A program made the position numbers and the translations under genes. A model generated the notes under the pieces. It saw only the letters and a program-made list of their open reading frames with translations. It made no database searches and was not told where the DNA came from. DNA of 64,000 nucleotides. Origin: JANPCX01 sp046049865 (GTDB lineage Bacteria; Pseudomonadota; Gammaproteobacteria; Burkholderiales; Burkholderiaceae_C). This document shows positions 53,954-62,540 of this stretch, piece by piece; within the stretch, counting starts at the first letter, position 1, and each line of letters begins with the position of its first letter. The stretch is taken from NCBI GenBank assembly GCA_046049865.1, contig JBJOQO010000003.1:1-64000 (forward strand), given 5' to 3'.

Positions 53954-55291
53954 TCAAGACTGGCAATCCGCTGGTGCGCGCCGCGTGAGCTTTTTCTCGG
54001 CTGCGTACTTATCCGCCGACGCCTTCACCATGGGCCGAATGATTTGGTCGTCCGCTTGCAACCAGTCTGAACTCCAAGTGAACTTGGCGCCGTCCCAGGT
54101 GTGCACACGCGCCCATGCCGAGCCCATGTGGTCGGCGCAACTGGTGGACACCGGACGCATCACGCCCTTGAATCCCAGTGCGTCGAGCTTGGGCTGGGTC
54201 AGGTTGAGGTTCTCATAACCCCAACGGGCTTGTTCTCCGGTGATGACCTTGCCTTTGCCAAAACGTTCCTGTGCGGCACGCACGCCTTCCACCGCCAGCA
54301 TGGCACCCACGACCCCGCGCATGTAAAGCACAGAGCCCACTTCCTCTTTGGGCCCGGTGCCTTGATTGGCACCATGCACTTTGGACAGAATGTCTTTGAC
54401 CACCACGGCGTCGAACTCTGAGCCGTGTTGCATCATCACGGCGCTATAGCCCTTGGCTGCGGCACCGATGTCTTTGAGGTCGGGCTCTGCGCCGGACCAC
54501 CAGGTGCCATACATTTTTTCGCGTGGGTAGCCTGTGGCCACAGCCTCTTTGATGGCGGTGGCCGTCATCACGCCCCAGGTTTGCATGACCACGAAGTCAG
54601 GGCGCTGTTGACGCACTTGCAACCAGATGGCTTTTTGTTCCACACCGGGTGCGGGCACGGGCAGCAGTTGCAGCTCAAAACCGTGGGTTTGGGCGCGTTC
54701 GTTCATGATGGGCAGCAGCTCTTTGCCAAAAGGGCTGTCGTGGTAGACCACGCCAATCTTTTTGCCTTTGAGTTTGTCCCAGCCACCTTCTTTTTTGGCG
54801 ATGTGCTGCAACACGGTGTCGCCCGCCACCCAGTAGTGGCCAATCAAGGGGAAGTTCCACTTGAACACGCCGCCATCGGCGGAGTCGCTGCGACCGTAAC
54901 CCGAGGTGATCATCGGAATTTTATCGGTGGGGATTTTTTCAGTGAGCGCAAAGGTGATGCCGGTGGACAGCGGCTGGAACACCGTGGCGCCGCCGTGTTT
55001 GCCTTTGAGCCGCTCGTAACACTCCACGCCCCTGTCGGTGGCGTAGGCGGTTTCGCACTCTTCCACCAAAGTTTTCACACCGTTGATGCCGCCGCGCAGA
55101 TTGACGAGTTTCATGTAGTCGGCATAACCGTTGGCGAACGGGGTTGCATTGGGTGCAACTGGCCCGGTGCGCCCAGTCAGGCTGGGGAAAAACTGCACCT
55201 TCTCTTGGGCCAGCAGGGCAGGGGAGGTCAGCAGTGCGGCGCTGCTCACTGTGGCGAGCAGGGAAGCGCGGGTGATGGATGTGAACTTCAT
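53954..55291 (-). CDS. Liv-type ABC transporter substrate-binding protein
   Basis: Periplasmic binding protein, 445 residues, somewhat longer than LivJ/K. The signal peptide MKFTSITRASLLATVSSAAL leads to cleavage near LLAQ. The leucine-binding-protein family core includes FANGYADYMKLVNLRGGING, GKKIGVVYHDSPFGKELLP, RPDFVVMQTWGVMTATAI and CADHMGSAWARVHTWDGAKF. It is larger than amino-acid receptors and resembles receptors annotated for aromatic or fatty carboxylates, but the ligand is inferred. It lies between livM and livF. Confidence 0.92.
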   Translation of the reverse strand: MKFTSITRASLLATVSSAALLTSPALLAQEKVQFFPSLTGRTGPVAPNATPFANGYADYMKLVNLRGGINGVKTLVEECETAYATDRGVECYERLKGKHGGATVFQPLSTGITFALTEKIPTDKIPMITSGYGRSDSADGGVFKWNFPLIGHYWVAGDTVLQHIAKKEGGWDKLKGKKIGVVYHDSPFGKELLPIMNERAQTHGFELQLLPVPAPGVEQKAIWLQVRQQRPDFVVMQTWGVMTATAIKEAVATGYPREKMYGTWWSGAEPDLKDIGAAAKGYSAVMMQHGSEFDAVVVKDILSKVHGANQGTGPKEEVGSVLYMRGVVGAMLAVEGVRAAQERFGKGKVITGEQARWGYENLNLTQPKLDALGFKGVMRPVSTSCADHMGSAWARVHTWDGAKFTWSSDWLQADDQIIRPMVKASADKYAAEKKLTRRAPADCQS

Positions 55292-55388
55292 GGCGTGTCT
55301 CCAGTGGATGGATAGCTGTTTGCACTTCTTTTGTTTTTGTCTCTCACCGGTCAGTGCGGTCCGGTTCGAGTGGTCTTGAAAAAGCTGG

Positions 55389-56465
55389 TCAATGCGGGAA
55401 AGGCCACAGGCGCATTTTTTCTTTGCCTATGGACCACAAACGCGCCAAACCGTGAGGCTCAACGATGAGGAAGAAAACAATCAAGGCGCCAAAAATCATC
55501 AGCTCGGCATGGGACACACCGGCCGTGGTGATGTTGATGCCGAGTAGGTTGCCTAATGCGGGCAGTGCTTGGCTCAAGAAAATGGGAAGCAAGACGATGA
55601 AGGCCGCGCCAAAGAAGCTTCCCATGATGGAACCCAGCCCGCCGATGATGACCATGAAGAGCAACTGAAAGCTGCGGTCGATAGAGAAGGCAGCGGGCTC
55701 CCATGAACCCAGGTGCACAAATCCCCAGAGTGCGCCGGCCACCCCCACGATGAAACTGCTGACCGCAAACGCGCTGAGCTTGGCATAGACGGGCCGTATG
55801 CCGATCACGGCGGCAGCGACGTCCATGTCGCGTATCGCCATCCACTCGCGTCCAATGTGGCCACGCACCAGGTTTTTAGCGGCCACTCCAAAGACGATCA
55901 AGAAGCCCAAGCACAGCAGGTATTTCTCCAGCGGCGTGTTGATGGAAATTCCAAACACACTCATGTTGGAGATAGACACCGAGCCCGAAGACGAGTTGTT
56001 GGTGAACCAGGAAATGCGCAAAAAAGCCCAGTCGCAAAAGAACTGCGCCGCCAAGGTGGCCACTGCCAAGTACAGGCCCTTGATGCGCAAGGACGGAATA
56101 CCAAAGAGCACGCCCACCAAGGTGGCGCAGCCCCCGCCCAGCAGCAGGGCCAGCAGCAAAGGCATGCCCTCAACGCGCACCGAGAAGTTGTAGGCCGCAT
56201 AAGCGCCCACCGCCATGAAGGCGCCGGTCCCCAAAGACACCTGGCCGCAGTAACCCACGAGGATGTTCAGGCCCAAAGCGGCCAACGACAAAATCAAGAA
56301 GGGAATCAACAAGGCGCGAAACACGTATTCGTCAGCGAGCAAGGGCACACCCACCACGGCAAAGGCCAGCAACAAACCGATGGCGATGCGGTCTTGCGTT
56401 ATGGGGAAGACCTGAGCGTCTGCCCTGTAGCTGGTTTTGAATTGGCCGTTTTCTCTGTAAAACAT
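55389..56465 (-). CDS. livM: Liv-type ABC transporter permease LivM
   Basis: Inner-membrane permease of the importer, 358 residues and about nine to ten transmembrane helices. Diagnostic motifs are LSLAALGLNILVGYCGQVSL followed by GTGAFMAVGAYAAYN, and the EAA-like loop VRGHIGREWMAIRDMDVAA, contacted by the ATPase. The late MVIIGGLGSIMGSFFGAAF is also typical. An N-terminal 20-residue polar extension precedes the first helix. Confidence 0.94.
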   Translation of the reverse strand: MFYRENGQFKTSYRADAQVFPITQDRIAIGLLLAFAVVGVPLLADEYVFRALLIPFLILSLAALGLNILVGYCGQVSLGTGAFMAVGAYAAYNFSVRVEGMPLLLALLLGGGCATLVGVLFGIPSLRIKGLYLAVATLAAQFFCDWAFLRISWFTNNSSSGSVSISNMSVFGISINTPLEKYLLCLGFLIVFGVAAKNLVRGHIGREWMAIRDMDVAAAVIGIRPVYAKLSAFAVSSFIVGVAGALWGFVHLGSWEPAAFSIDRSFQLLFMVIIGGLGSIMGSFFGAAFIVLLPIFLSQALPALGNLLGINITTAGVSHAELMIFGALIVFFLIVEPHGLARLWSIGKEKMRLWPFPH

Positions 56466-56508
56466 ATGGATCTTCTATTCGACAACAGGTTGTGCGCCAA
56501 CGGACCTG

Positions 56509-56584
56509 CCCTCATCCCAACCCTCTCCCAGAGGGAGGCGGAGTGTTTGCCCCCTCTCCCTCTGGGAGAGGGCTGGGGTGAGGG
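56509..56584. repeat. 29-bp inverted repeat between livM and livH
   Basis: Arms 56509-56537 and 56556-56584 pair over 29 bp with only two G-T mismatches. The consensus is CCCTCA(T/C)CCCAACCCTC and its complement. A 230-bp gap surrounds it. The rest of the gap (to 56695) has no gene. Confidence 0.85.
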
Positions 56585-56695
56585 GGCGAGTGAAGACGTG
56601 GTTCTTAAACGCGATCAATGATCTTTTGGCTTCGGCCGCTGCGCTTAACTTGGCCAAGGCCAAGTGAGCCTGCGCCGAAAAATCATGTATTTTTT

Positions 56696-57625
56696 TCATA
56701 CGCGGTCGATGATTTTTTCGCCGAAGAGACCTTGCGGTCGCACCAGCAGCACAAAGAGCACCAGCACATATCCAAACCAAATTTCAATCCCGCCACCGAG
56801 TAGTGGGCCGATGTAAACCTCGGAGAGTTTTTCGCCCACACCCAAAATCAGGCCGCCGACAATGGCGCCAGGCACCGAGGTCAGTCCACCCAAAATCACC
56901 ACCGGTAAAGCTTTGAGCGCCAGCACACTGAGTGAGAACTGCACACCGAGTTTGCTGCCCCAAATCATTCCCGCCACCAAGGCTGAAAAGCCCGCCACGC
57001 TCCACACGATGACCCACACCCGGGGCAGTGGGATGCCGATGGACTGGGCGGCTTGGTGATCGTCGGCCACGGCACGCAGGGCTCTTCCGGTGGCCGTGGT
57101 TTGAAAGAAGATGGACAGCGCCACGACCAGCGCAGCGGCAATGGCGGCCGCATAGAGGTCTTCTTTGTTGACCAAGATGCCGCCGGGGAAAACGCTGTCT
57201 AACAAGAACATCGGGTCTTTCGGCAACCCAATGTCGATCTTGTAGATGGCGCTGCCAAACAAGGTTTGACCAAAACCGTCCAGGAAGTAAGCAATGCCCA
57301 AGGTGGCCATGAGCAAGGTGATGCCTTCTTGGTTAACGAGTTTGCTCAGTACCAGGCGTTCAATCAGCCAGGCCACGACCACCATCAGCACCATGGCGGC
57401 TCCAAAGGCCAGCACATTGGCGAGCCACTTGCTGTTCAAACCCAGCAGCAAAGGAAACCACTCAGAGAACCGCGCCATGGCCAAGGCAGCAAAAAGCACC
57501 ATGGCCCCCTGGGCAAAGTTGAAGACGCCGCTGGCTTTGAAGATGAGCACAAAACCCAGGGCCACCAGGCCATAAAGCATGCCCGACATCAAACCACCGA
57601 TCACTGTTTCGAGAAAAAAGCCCAT
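56696..57625 (-). CDS. livH: Liv-type ABC transporter permease LivH
   Basis: Second permease of the importer, 309 residues and about eight transmembrane helices. The opening GGLMSGMLYGLVALGFVLIF and VFNFAQGAMVLFAA are the family signature. The ATPase-contact loop is ATGRALRAVADDHQAAQSIG, and the conserved ALKALPVVILGGLTSVPGAI occurs near the end. It is flanked by palindromic repeats on both sides. Confidence 0.94.
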   Translation of the reverse strand: MGFFLETVIGGLMSGMLYGLVALGFVLIFKASGVFNFAQGAMVLFAALAMARFSEWFPLLLGLNSKWLANVLAFGAAMVLMVVVAWLIERLVLSKLVNQEGITLLMATLGIAYFLDGFGQTLFGSAIYKIDIGLPKDPMFLLDSVFPGGILVNKEDLYAAAIAAALVVALSIFFQTTATGRALRAVADDHQAAQSIGIPLPRVWVIVWSVAGFSALVAGMIWGSKLGVQFSLSVLALKALPVVILGGLTSVPGAIVGGLILGVGEKLSEVYIGPLLGGGIEIWFGYVLVLFVLLVRPQGLFGEKIIDRV

Positions 57626-57640
57626 GGTGTTCGCTTTACT

Positions 57641-57724
57641 CCCTCGCCCCTTTGGGGAGAGGGTGGGGTGAGGGGTGGTGGCGATGCGCCGCCCTCACCC
57701 CAACCCTCTCCCAGAGGGAGAGGG
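57641..57724. repeat. Inverted repeat between livH and livG
   Basis: Arms 57641-57674 and 57692-57724 pair imperfectly. They share the CCCTCACCCCAACCCTCTCC consensus with the livM/livH element, so both belong to one repeat family. The spacer is 17 bp. Confidence 0.82.
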
Positions 57725-57762
57725 GGCCACAGAGAAAACGGGTGCCGCAATTCATTGGCAGG

Positions 57763-58557
57763 TCAGCCGTTTGCAGTGCCCAAATAGGCGCTGATGACAT
57801 CCTGATTGGCACGCACTTCATCGGGCGTGCCATCGCCAATTTTTTTGCCGTAGTCCAGCACCACCACGCGGTCGGAGATGTCCATGACCACGCCCATGTC
57901 GTGTTCAATCAGCACGATGGTGGTGCCGAATTCTTCGTTCACGTCTAGGATGAAACGGCACATGTCTTGTTTCTCTTCGACATTCATGCCGGCCATGGGT
58001 TCGTCGAGCAGCAGCACCTGTGGCTCCATGGCCAAGGCGCGGCCCAGGTCCACCCGTTTTTGCAGGCCGTAGGGAAGGCGACCGACAGCGGTTTTGCGGT
58101 AGGCCTGAATTTCCAGGAAGTCGATGATGTGTTCGACGAACTCGCGGTGCGCCACTTCCTCGCGCTCGGCCGCGCCCCAGCGCCAGGCTTGTTGAAAGAG
58201 GTTGCTCTTCATCTTCAGGTTGCGGCCTGTCATGAGGTTGTCCACCACATTCATGCCTTTGAAGAGGGCCAGGTTTTGGAAGGTGCGGGCCACACCCATC
58301 TTGGCCACCTGGCGTGAATTCATGTGGCTGAAGGTGTGGCCGCGAAAGGTGATTTGCCCTTCTTGCGGGGCATACACCCCGTTGATGCAGTTGAGCATCG
58401 AACTCTTGCCCGCACCATTGGGGCCGATGATGGCGCGCACCTCGTGTTCCCGCACATCAAAGCTGATGTCGGTGAGCGCCTTCACGCCACCAAAACGCAA
58501 GCTGATGTTCTGCACCTGCAGAATCACATCACCTATGGTTTTGTTGTGCGGACCCAT
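57763..58557 (-). CDS. livG: Liv-type ABC transporter ATP-binding protein LivG
   Basis: Second ATPase of the importer, 264 residues. Walker A is IIGPNGAGKSSMLNCI, the signature is the variant LPYGLQKRVDLGRALA, and Walker B is VLLLDEPMAGMNVEEK. The LivG-type insert appears as VARTFQNLALFKGMNVVDNL. It begins five bases after the acyl-CoA ligase stop, so the ligase and transporter are cotranscribed. Confidence 0.95.
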   Translation of the reverse strand: MGPHNKTIGDVILQVQNISLRFGGVKALTDISFDVREHEVRAIIGPNGAGKSSMLNCINGVYAPQEGQITFRGHTFSHMNSRQVAKMGVARTFQNLALFKGMNVVDNLMTGRNLKMKSNLFQQAWRWGAAEREEVAHREFVEHIIDFLEIQAYRKTAVGRLPYGLQKRVDLGRALAMEPQVLLLDEPMAGMNVEEKQDMCRFILDVNEEFGTTIVLIEHDMGVVMDISDRVVVLDYGKKIGDGTPDEVRANQDVISAYLGTANG

Positions 58558-58562
58558 GGTGT

Positions 58563-60506
58563 TCAGGCGGCCTTCTTCACCGCAGTGAAAGTTTTACAGT
58601 CCAGAATTTTCAAATCGGCCGCCACGCTGCCGCTGCGGCCATCCTCGAACTTCACGGCGGTTTCGATGTACTGGTGCGTTTTCCCGTCATAAAGCGCATC
58701 CACCAGCACTTGGTATTTCTCGGCGATGAAACCGCGCCTGACCTTGCGGGTGCGGGTGAGTTCGCCGTCGTCGGCATCCAATTCTTTGTGCAGCACCAAG
58801 AAGCGGCTGATTTGGCTGCCGGCCAAGAGCGCGTCTTGGGCCAGGTCGGCATTGACCTTTTCTACGCAGTCTTGAATCAGCGCGTACACCTCGGGCTTTT
58901 GCGCCAGGTCCGTGTAGCTGCTGTAGGGCAGGTTGCGTTTTTCGGCCCAGTTGCCCACGGCTTCCAGGTCGATGTTGATGAAGGCGCACACTTTGTCGCG
59001 CTGGTCTCCAAAGGCCACCGCTTCTTTGATGGTGGGGAAAAACTTGAGTTTGTTTTCCACATATTTGGGCGCGAACATGGCGGCATCAAAAACACCGCCT
59101 TTGAGGCGACCCACGTCTTTCGCGCGGTCGATGATTTTGAGGTGGCCGCTGTGGTCGATGAAACCCGCGTCTCCGGTGCGGTACCAACCATCGGCACTCA
59201 GCACCTCGCTCGTGGCTTGTGGGTTTTTGTAGTAGCCCTTGAGCAGTCCGGCTGACTTCACCAGCACTTCGCCGCTGTCTGAGAGTTGAATTTCAACACC
59301 GTCGATGGGCACGCCCACGGTGTCGCAGCGTGCTTCGTGGTCGGGCTGCAGGCAGACAAACACAGCGGTTTCCGTGGAGCCGTAGAGCTGCTTCAGGTTG
59401 ATGCCGATGGAGCGGTAAAAGCTGAACAGGTCGGGCCCGATAGCTTCCCCTGCTGTGTAGGCCACCCGCACCCGAGACAAACCCAGGTTGTTGCGCAAGG
59501 GGCCATAGACCAAGGCATTGCCCAAGGCATAGTGCATGCGAGCGAGAAGGGGCACGGGCTGACCGTCCATCAGTTTCACGCCAACGCGCCTGGCCACACC
59601 CATGAAGTGGTCGAACACGCGCCGTTTGATCCACGCAGCGTCTTCCATGCGGATGGTGACGCTGGTGAGCAAGCCTTCAAAAATGCGCGGCGGGGCGAAG
59701 TAATAGGTGGGGCCAATCTCGTTCAGGCAAATGCTCACTGTGCTGCTCGACTCGGGGCAGTTCACCACGTAGCCGCAAACCAGCCACTGCGCAAAAGAAA
59801 ATACGTTCTGGCCTATCCATGCCGGGGGCAAATAGGCCAGGACTTCCTCGTGTTCCGTCAGCTTGTCAAAACGCGCACCCGCTTGGGCACTGTCCATCAA
59901 CGATGCGTGGGTGTGCACCACGCCCTTGGGGTTGCCGGTGGTGCCCGAGGTGAAAAAGAGTGCGGCGACGTCGTCGCGCTGGCCCTGGTTCACCTCGTGG
60001 TCGAAGAAGGCCGGATGTGTGGCGTGGTGAGCCTGTCCTACTTCAATCAGCGCGTCGAGTGATGCGAGACCCGGCTCGTTGTAGTGGCGCAGGCCTCGCG
60101 GGTCGTCAAACCAAATGTGTTGCAGCTGTGGGCACTGGTCGCGCAACTCCAGGAGTTTGTCCACCTGTTCTTGGTCTTCCACCACGGCAAAAGCGACCTC
60201 GGCGTTTTGCAATGGGAAGGCGTATTCCGTGGCGACCGCGTCTTGGTAGAGCGGCACGGCAATGGCCCCCAGCGATTGCGCTGCCAACATCGTGGCATAA
60301 AGGCGCGGCCGGTTGTCGCCCACCACCACCACATGCATGCCGCGCTGCAGGCCGCTCGCCGCCAATCCGCAAGCCAGGTGACGCACCAAGGTGGCCAGGT
60401 CTGCCCAACTGGTCGCCTGCCAAATGCCATATTCCTTCTCTCGCAAAGCAGTGGCCTGCGGGCGCTTGGCGGCATGCTCCAGCATCAAACGGGGAAAGGT
60501 TTGCAT
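58563..60506 (-). CDS. AMP-dependent long-chain acyl-CoA synthetase
   Basis: Adenylate-forming ligase of the FadD15/FACS-like type, 647 residues, which activates a carboxylic acid with ATP and CoA. The P-loop is FFTSGTTGNPKGVVHTH, the core motif YGSTETAVFVCL, and the A7/A8 region is RTGDAGFIDHSGHLKIIDRA with KDVGRLKGG. The C-terminal domain carries the eukaryotic/bacterial LC-FACS-type extension. It is the first gene of the minus-strand cluster and overlaps none, but livG starts five bases after it. The divergent Crp/Fnr gene suggests joint control. Confidence 0.92.
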   Translation of the reverse strand: MQTFPRLMLEHAAKRPQATALREKEYGIWQATSWADLATLVRHLACGLAASGLQRGMHVVVVGDNRPRLYATMLAAQSLGAIAVPLYQDAVATEYAFPLQNAEVAFAVVEDQEQVDKLLELRDQCPQLQHIWFDDPRGLRHYNEPGLASLDALIEVGQAHHATHPAFFDHEVNQGQRDDVAALFFTSGTTGNPKGVVHTHASLMDSAQAGARFDKLTEHEEVLAYLPPAWIGQNVFSFAQWLVCGYVVNCPESSSTVSICLNEIGPTYYFAPPRIFEGLLTSVTIRMEDAAWIKRRVFDHFMGVARRVGVKLMDGQPVPLLARMHYALGNALVYGPLRNNLGLSRVRVAYTAGEAIGPDLFSFYRSIGINLKQLYGSTETAVFVCLQPDHEARCDTVGVPIDGVEIQLSDSGEVLVKSAGLLKGYYKNPQATSEVLSADGWYRTGDAGFIDHSGHLKIIDRAKDVGRLKGGVFDAAMFAPKYVENKLKFFPTIKEAVAFGDQRDKVCAFINIDLEAVGNWAEKRNLPYSSYTDLAQKPEVYALIQDCVEKVNADLAQDALLAGSQISRFLVLHKELDADDGELTRTRKVRRGFIAEKYQVLVDALYDGKTHQYIETAVKFEDGRSGSVAADLKILDCKTFTAVKKAA

Positions 60507-60580
60507 GGCTGTCTCCTGGTGGGCGCTTTGTCTTCCAGCGCCTCGATTGAGTGCAATGTAGGCTTAACTTTGACGCCATG

Positions 60581-60598
60581 TTGTCGTTGTGGTGACAA
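60581..60598. promoter_or_regulatory. Inverted-repeat operator candidate TTGTC-N8-GACAA
   Basis: A perfect 5-bp inverted repeat with an 8-bp spacer sits in the 124-bp divergent gap between the acyl-CoA synthetase and the Crp/Fnr-type gene. Crp/Fnr proteins bind palindromes of similar shape, though usually with spacers of 4 or 6. It was spotted by eye. Confidence 0.4.
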
Positions 60599-60630
60599 TT
60601 CAAGGGTCAGCACTCCCCGGTGTTTCCCTG

Positions 60631-61350
60631 ATGTCCTCCAATTCCCCATCAACGCCTTTGGCGGAACGTGCCCGCTCGCTGAGCAGCGGAGAACTGCGCG
60701 ACATCCCTTGGCTTCAGGCGCTGCAATCTCAAGAACGCGAGCGAGCCGTGGGTGAACTGCGCGTGGTGCAGGTGCACACCGGTGAGCTCTTGTGTCGCGT
60801 CGGGAAGCCCGCCACCTATTGGTTTGGTGTGATTGATGGTTTGCTCAAGATGAGCAAGGACACAGCGATGGGTATCCCCATCACCTTCACGGGCGTGCCG
60901 CCCGGGGGCTGGTTTGGTGAGGGGACCGTCTTGAAGCGTGAGGCCTATCGTTATGACGTTCAAGCGCTGCGCAACAGCACGGTGGCCGGCATCAGCGTGG
61001 AGACCTTTCATTGGTTGCTGGACCGCAGTGTTCCCTTCAACCGTTTTGTGCTGCAGCAGCTCAATGAAAGACTGGGGCAGTTCATTGCTGCCCGCGAGAT
61101 TGACCGCTTGAGTGATCCCGATGTGCGTGTGGCACGCAGCCTGGCCGCGCTTTTTCACCCCTTGCTCTATCCCGGTGTGGGCAGCTTGTTGCGCATCACG
61201 CAAACGGAGTTGGGTTACTTGGTGGGGCTGTCGCGCCAGCGTGTGAACAAAGCCTTGCACCATTTGCAAGACGCGGCCTTGATCCGCATTGAGTACGGCG
61301 GCTTGCGGGTGCTGGACCTAGACGGCTTGCGCCAGCAGTTGCGACCCTGA
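60631..61350 (+). CDS. Crp/Fnr-family transcriptional regulator
   Basis: A 239-residue regulator with an N-terminal cyclic-nucleotide-binding-like beta domain and a C-terminal winged helix. The start MSSNSPSTPLAERARSL is chosen over an upstream in-frame GTG. The effector domain contains VVQVHTGELLCRVGKPATYW and PGGWFGEGTVLKREAYRYD. It lacks the Cys cluster of FNR and the exact CRP cAMP residues, so it may sense another ligand. The recognition helix is LGYLVGLSRQRVNKALHHLQ (the QTEL...SRQ-VN pattern). It is divergent from the acyl-CoA ligase and Liv cluster and probably controls it. Confidence 0.9.
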   Translation: MSSNSPSTPLAERARSLSSGELRDIPWLQALQSQERERAVGELRVVQVHTGELLCRVGKPATYWFGVIDGLLKMSKDTAMGIPITFTGVPPGGWFGEGTVLKREAYRYDVQALRNSTVAGISVETFHWLLDRSVPFNRFVLQQLNERLGQFIAAREIDRLSDPDVRVARSLAALFHPLLYPGVGSLLRITQTELGYLVGLSRQRVNKALHHLQDAALIRIEYGGLRVLDLDGLRQQLRP

Positions 61351-61355
61351 GTGGC

Positions 61356-62255
61356 TTAGCGGTTGGTCACGCCTGAAGCCACGTGTCCGGCGGGTACATG
61401 GGCCGACGCATTTTCAATGTGCCCCGTTTGATCGTCAAAGAAAAAGTCAGGCTCAAACTCGCGCAAGAAGGTGCCTTTGGGCAGGCCACCTAAAAACATG
61501 GCCTCGTCAATTTCAATGTCCCAATTCATCAAGGTGCGGATGGCGCGTTCATGGGCTGGTGCACTGCGCGCAGTGACGAGAGCGGTACGCAGCCGCATGG
61601 CTTGAGCCGGTTCATGCTGCAAACGTTTTAAGGCTTCCAGCAGGGGTTTGAACGGGCCTGCCGCCAAAGGCTTGCCCGCACTGTCCCTTTCGTGGGCTTG
61701 AAATGCGTCCAGGCCAGCGCTTTGAAACACCTGTTCGGCTTCGTCGGAGAACAGCACCGCATCGCCGTCAAACGCGATGCGCACCTCATGCGGGTGGGCG
61801 CTGGACGCACGGGCCGAGTGGGGATACACCCTGGCGGCTGGCACACCCGCACCCAAGGCTGACCGAACGTCGGCCTCATTGGTCGACAAAAACAAATTCG
61901 CGTTCAGCGGCTTGAGGTAACGCCATGGCGACTCTCCCCGTGTGAACACACCGCGTTGAATGGGCAAGCCATAGTGCTGGCAAGAACGAAACACCCGCAT
62001 GCCTGACACCGGGTCGTTGCGCGACAAAATCACCACCTCCACCTTGGGCGACGCGGCGCCTTGGTTAAAGGCCAATAGCTTGTTCACCAACGAAAACGCC
62101 ACGCCAGGCTTGGCCGCGTGTTCCAGTCGCTGAAGTTGCAGTTGCATGTAAGCGCGGTCATCCTCGGCTTCGAAGACTTGGTTTTCTTCTTCGAAATCAA
62201 ACAAGGCACGCGAGGAGATGGCGACCACCAGTTGGCCGTCTAGGGAGATGGGCAT
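61356..62255 (-). CDS. 5'-nucleotidase (PF06189 family)
   Basis: A 299-residue cytosolic nucleotidase of the 5'-nucleotidase family related to eukaryotic NT5C1. Motifs are MPISLDGQLVVAISSRALFD at the start, PKVEVVILSRNDPVSGMRVF, FLSTNEADVRSAL and the HAD-like IAFDGDAVLFSDEAE (catalytic Asp residues), with LREFEPDFFFDDQTGH near the end. It would hydrolyse nucleoside monophosphates. The first 40 bp of this gene are nearly duplicated at 63686-63725. Confidence 0.88.
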   Translation of the reverse strand: MPISLDGQLVVAISSRALFDFEEENQVFEAEDDRAYMQLQLQRLEHAAKPGVAFSLVNKLLAFNQGAASPKVEVVILSRNDPVSGMRVFRSCQHYGLPIQRGVFTRGESPWRYLKPLNANLFLSTNEADVRSALGAGVPAARVYPHSARASSAHPHEVRIAFDGDAVLFSDEAEQVFQSAGLDAFQAHERDSAGKPLAAGPFKPLLEALKRLQHEPAQAMRLRTALVTARSAPAHERAIRTLMNWDIEIDEAMFLGGLPKGTFLREFEPDFFFDDQTGHIENASAHVPAGHVASGVTNR

Positions 62256-62256
62256 G
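62217..62256 (-). repeat. Direct repeat copy 1: 5' end of the 5'-nucleotidase gene
   Basis: The start of the 5'-nucleotidase gene, through the ATG. It matches 36 of 40 bases of the copy at 63686-63725, in the same orientation. Confidence 0.85.
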
Positions 62257-62540
62257 TGTTTTGGATGTTATCGGAATGCGGCAGAACTGCGATGTTGCCA
62301 CCGCTGATGTCGCACTTCAATGCAAGTGCCAAACTGTTCACGGCAGCGTCAACCTTGTGGGTCTTGCACCCCGTAACCTGGGGGGGCAGCTGGGTCGTAA
62401 AGCCGAATGCGCCCGGTATCCTTCCGGCCGTGTCTGCGCAAGCCTCCGGCGGCGATCCACGAGGTGTTGTGGAGGTTCAATGGGCAATGTGAAAAGCTGA
62501 GGTGCGAGCGCGCCCATCACTGTCTAAGTTTCAAAGATCA
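62257..62540. other. Intergenic region without recognised gene
   Basis: This 284-bp region lies between the divergent nucleotidase and zinc-ribbon genes. It holds the promoters for both by position. I looked for RNA genes (6S, SRP, tmRNA) and riboswitches by eye and saw none. A run of seven G occurs near 62382. Confidence 0.5.

Noticed and set aside
53807..57724. CRISPR-like array because of repeated motifs in the liv region
   Set aside because: The repeats are isolated inverted repeats in three gaps, not evenly spaced direct repeats with unique spacers, and there are no cas genes.
62257..62540. Possible small RNA gene (SRP, 6S or riboswitch) because of GC-rich paired-looking segments
   Set aside because: It lacks the conserved SRP loop and 6S bubble, and no riboswitch core could be matched by eye.
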